Shown here one piece after another: positions 62,305 to 64,000 of a DNA stretch of 64,000 bases. How positions within the stretch are numbered: the stretch's first letter is position 1; each line of letters starts with the position of its first letter. The position numbers and the translations under genes were made by a program. This DNA comes from Kaistia algarum (GTDB lineage: Bacteria > Pseudomonadota > Alphaproteobacteria > Rhizobiales > Kaistiaceae). Below the pieces are notes generated by a model, which made no database searches, was not told where the DNA came from, and was given only the letters and a program-made list of their open reading frames with translations. The DNA is taken from positions 1,674,001 to 1,738,000 of the forward strand of contig NZ_JAPKNJ010000001.1 of the NCBI RefSeq assembly GCF_026343945.1. The letters are read 5' to 3'.

Positions 62305-63555
62305 ATGACCGCCCCGACCGATAACCTCCGCATCAATGGCGAGCGCCTTTGGGACAGCCTGATGGAGATGGCGAAGATCGGGCCGGGGGTGCGCGGCGGC
62401 AATAATCGCCAGACGCTGACCGATGCCGACGCCGAGGGGCGCAAGCTGTTCCAGTCCTGGTGCGAGGCCGCCGGCCTCAGCATGGGCGTCGACCAGATGG
62501 GCACCATGTTCATGACGCGGCCGGGCACCGATCCGGATGCGCTTCCCGTCTATGTCGGCTCGCATCTCGACACCCAACCGACCGGCGGCAAATATGACGG
62601 CGTGCTCGGCGTGCTCTCGGCGCTGGAAGTCGTCCGCAGCCTGAACGATCTCGGCATTCAGACCAAGCATCCGATCGTCGTCACCAACTGGACGAACGAG
62701 GAGGGCGCGCGCTTCTCCCCGGCCATGCTGGCTTCCGGCGTCTTCGCCGGCGAAATTCCGCTCGATTATGCCTATGGGCGCAAGGACCCCGAAGGAAAGA
62801 TTTTCGGCGAGGAATTGCAGCGGATCGGTTGGGTTGGCGAGGAAACGGTCGGGGCGCGCAAGATGCACGCCTACCTCGAATATCACATCGAGCAGGGGCC
62901 GATCCTCGAAGCGCATGACAAGCCGATCGGCGTCGTCACCCACGGCCAGGGCCTTTGGTGGCTGGAGGTGACGCTGACCGGCAAGGAAGCGCATACCGGC
63001 TCGACGCCAATGAACATGCGCGTCAATGCCGGCCTTGCCATGGCCCGCATTCTCGAAATGGTGCAGAAAGTCGCCATGGACAGCCAGCCCGGCTGCGTCG
63101 GCGGCGTCGGCCAGATGTTCTTCAGCCCGAATTCGCGCAACGTGTTGCCCGGCAAGGTCGTGTTCACCATCGACATCCGCAGCCCGGAACTCGCCAAGCT
63201 CACCGCCATGCGGGCGCGGATCGAGGAAGAGGCGCCGAAAATCGCCGAGGCGCTCGGCGTCGGCTTCGCCATCGAGCCCGTCGGCCATTTCGATCCGGTC
63301 ACCTTCGATCCGATCCTCGTCGGACGGGTCCGCGCCGCGGCGGAACGCCTCGGCTACGGCCATATGGACATCATCTCCGGCGCCGGTCACGATGCCTGCT
63401 GGGCCGCCAGGGTGGCACCGACGACCATGATCATGTGCCCATGCGTCGACGGGCTTTCACACAATGAGGACGAGACGATCACGCCGGAATGGGCAACCGC
63501 AGGGGCCGACGTGCTGCTCCATGCCGTGCTCGAAACGGCCGAGATCGTCGGCTGA
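62305..63555 (+). CDS. Zn-dependent N-carbamoyl amino acid hydrolase / beta-ureidopropionase
   Basis: A 416-residue M20-type amidohydrolase. Metal residues are in GSHLDTQPTGGKYDG, TNEEGARFSPAM, LEYHIEQGP and ISGAGHDACW. The dimerisation lid lies between about 210 and 330. It matches HyuC/AmaB and PydC-type beta-ureidopropionase, which removes the carbamoyl group of N-carbamoyl-beta-alanine. Preceding dihydropyrimidinase by 29 bp supports that substrate. ATG 62305 lies downstream of the repeat. Confidence 0.9.
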   Translation: MTAPTDNLRINGERLWDSLMEMAKIGPGVRGGNNRQTLTDADAEGRKLFQSWCEAAGLSMGVDQMGTMFMTRPGTDPDALPVYVGSHLDTQPTGGKYDGVLGVLSALEVVRSLNDLGIQTKHPIVVTNWTNEEGARFSPAMLASGVFAGEIPLDYAYGRKDPEGKIFGEELQRIGWVGEETVGARKMHAYLEYHIEQGPILEAHDKPIGVVTHGQGLWWLEVTLTGKEAHTGSTPMNMRVNAGLAMARILEMVQKVAMDSQPGCVGGVGQMFFSPNSRNVLPGKVVFTIDIRSPELAKLTAMRARIEEEAPKIAEALGVGFAIEPVGHFDPVTFDPILVGRVRAAAERLGYGHMDIISGAGHDACWAARVAPTTMIMCPCVDGLSHNEDETITPEWATAGADVLLHAVLETAEIVG

Positions 63556-63584
63556 GTCCGAACGAACGATAAAGAGGGAAATCA

Positions 63585-64000
63585 ATGTCGACGGTGATCA
63601 AAGGCGGGACGATCGTAGCGGCCGACCGCAGCTATGAGGCGGATATCCTGGTCGAGGGCGAGACGATCCAGGCGATCGGGCCGGATCTGAAGGGCGATAC
63701 CGTCGTCGATGCGACGGGCGCCTATGTCATGCCCGGCGGCATCGACCCGCATACTCATCTCGAAATGCCGTTCATGGGCACGACGACGGCCGAGACCTGG
63801 GAGAGCGGCACTTTCGCCGGCCTTTCAGGCGGCACCACCACGGTCGTTGACTTCATCATCCCCGGCGAGACCGGCATGGTCGCGGCGCTCGACGAATGGG
63901 CCGAGCGCTCGGCGCGCCAGGCCTCGGGCGATTATTCCTTCCACATGGCCGTCACTGGCTGGTCGGAAAAGCATTTCGACGAGATGGCGACCGTCGTCTC
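63585..64000 (+). CDS. hydA: Dihydropyrimidinase, N-terminal part
   Basis: The gene runs off the right edge; 138 codons are present and no stop is seen. It begins MSTVIKGGTIVAADRSYEAD and has the metal-binding D-P-H-T-H-L at H56/H58 and GTTTVVDFIIPGE, the D-hydantoinase/dihydropyrimidinase pattern. It opens dihydrouracil or dihydrothymine to the N-carbamoyl acid. The ribosome site AAAGAGGGAA is 5 nt upstream of the ATG. Confidence 0.93.
   Translation, partial: MSTVIKGGTIVAADRSYEADILVEGETIQAIGPDLKGDTVVDATGAYVMPGGIDPHTHLEMPFMGTTTAETWESGTFAGLSGGTTTVVDFIIPGETGMVAALDEWAERSARQASGDYSFHMAVTGWSEKHFDEMATVV

Overview
This is GC-rich chromosomal DNA from an alphaproteobacterium, almost certainly a member of the Hyphomicrobiales (Rhizobiales). 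The evidence is the acpXL-fabZXL-fabF2XL-fabF1XL-adhXL-lpxXL locus for very-long-chain lipid A acylation, the PhyR-NepR-EcfG general stress cassette, the ActS/ActR (RegB/RegA) redox pair, an MmcB repair protein, and heme uptake of the rhizobial hmu/bhu type. I do not assign a genus. There are no rRNA, tRNA, CRISPR, IS or prophage signals, and coding density and composition are uniform.

Layout. 0-8.3 kb is iron and heme: hmuV (partial), hmuU, hmuT and hmuP face away from a TonB-dependent heme receptor and an IsdG-type heme monooxygenase. A DHA2 MFS exporter and a siderophore-interacting ferric reductase follow. 8.3-13.5 kb has a D-lyxose isomerase-like cupin and a sulfate/thiosulfate ABC operon (sbp-cysT-cysW-cysA) preceded by an Rrf2 regulator. 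13.6-16.2 kb holds a FucU mutarotase, a DUF1624 acyltransferase-like membrane protein and a 2-oxoglutarate/Fe(II) oxygenase. 16.2-23.0 kb is a transglutaminase/DUF2126, ATP-grasp/alpha-E and transglutaminase operon of unknown product. 23.1-28.5 kb is the lipid A very-long-chain fatty acid operon. 28.5-33.6 kb carries mmcB, actR, actS, a PHA depolymerase with an added helix-hairpin-helix tail, and a Popeye-like membrane protein with a cyclic-nucleotide-binding fold.

33.9-38.4 kb is sugar-acid metabolism: uxuA diverges from a kinase-like gene that is translationally coupled to a divergent enolase paralog, and an SDR faces them. 38.6-42.5 kb has ribB, then the general stress cluster: a DUF1328 protein, EcfG, NepR, PhyR, a DUF883-type protein and a small membrane protein. 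Four sites of the form GGAAC-N16-C[A/G]TT precede these genes. 42.7-48.8 kb is a PotABCD-like ABC operon ending in a hydantoin/Asp-Glu racemase, next to a GntR regulator. 48.9-57.7 kb has DUF2798, a family 9 glycosyltransferase, preT-preA, a periplasmic GH3 beta-glucosidase and a glutaminase-STAS-cNMP fusion. 57.9-64 kb completes reductive pyrimidine breakdown: a RutR-like regulator, an XRE-cupin regulator, an omega-aminotransferase, mmsA, a beta-ureidopropionase-type hydrolase and the start of dihydropyrimidinase.

How it fits together. PreTA, dihydropyrimidinase, the carbamoyl hydrolase, the aminotransferase and MmsA would take uracil/thymine through beta-alanine/beta-aminoisobutyrate to acetyl/propionyl-CoA; a RutR-like half-conserved box precedes preT. 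Most of the window is ordinary. The best leads are the enolase-paralog/kinase pair, the ATP-grasp/transglutaminase operon with a coupled 38-codon ORF, an NfeR/PadR-type operator with no adjacent regulator gene, and three unusual domain fusions or appended tails.
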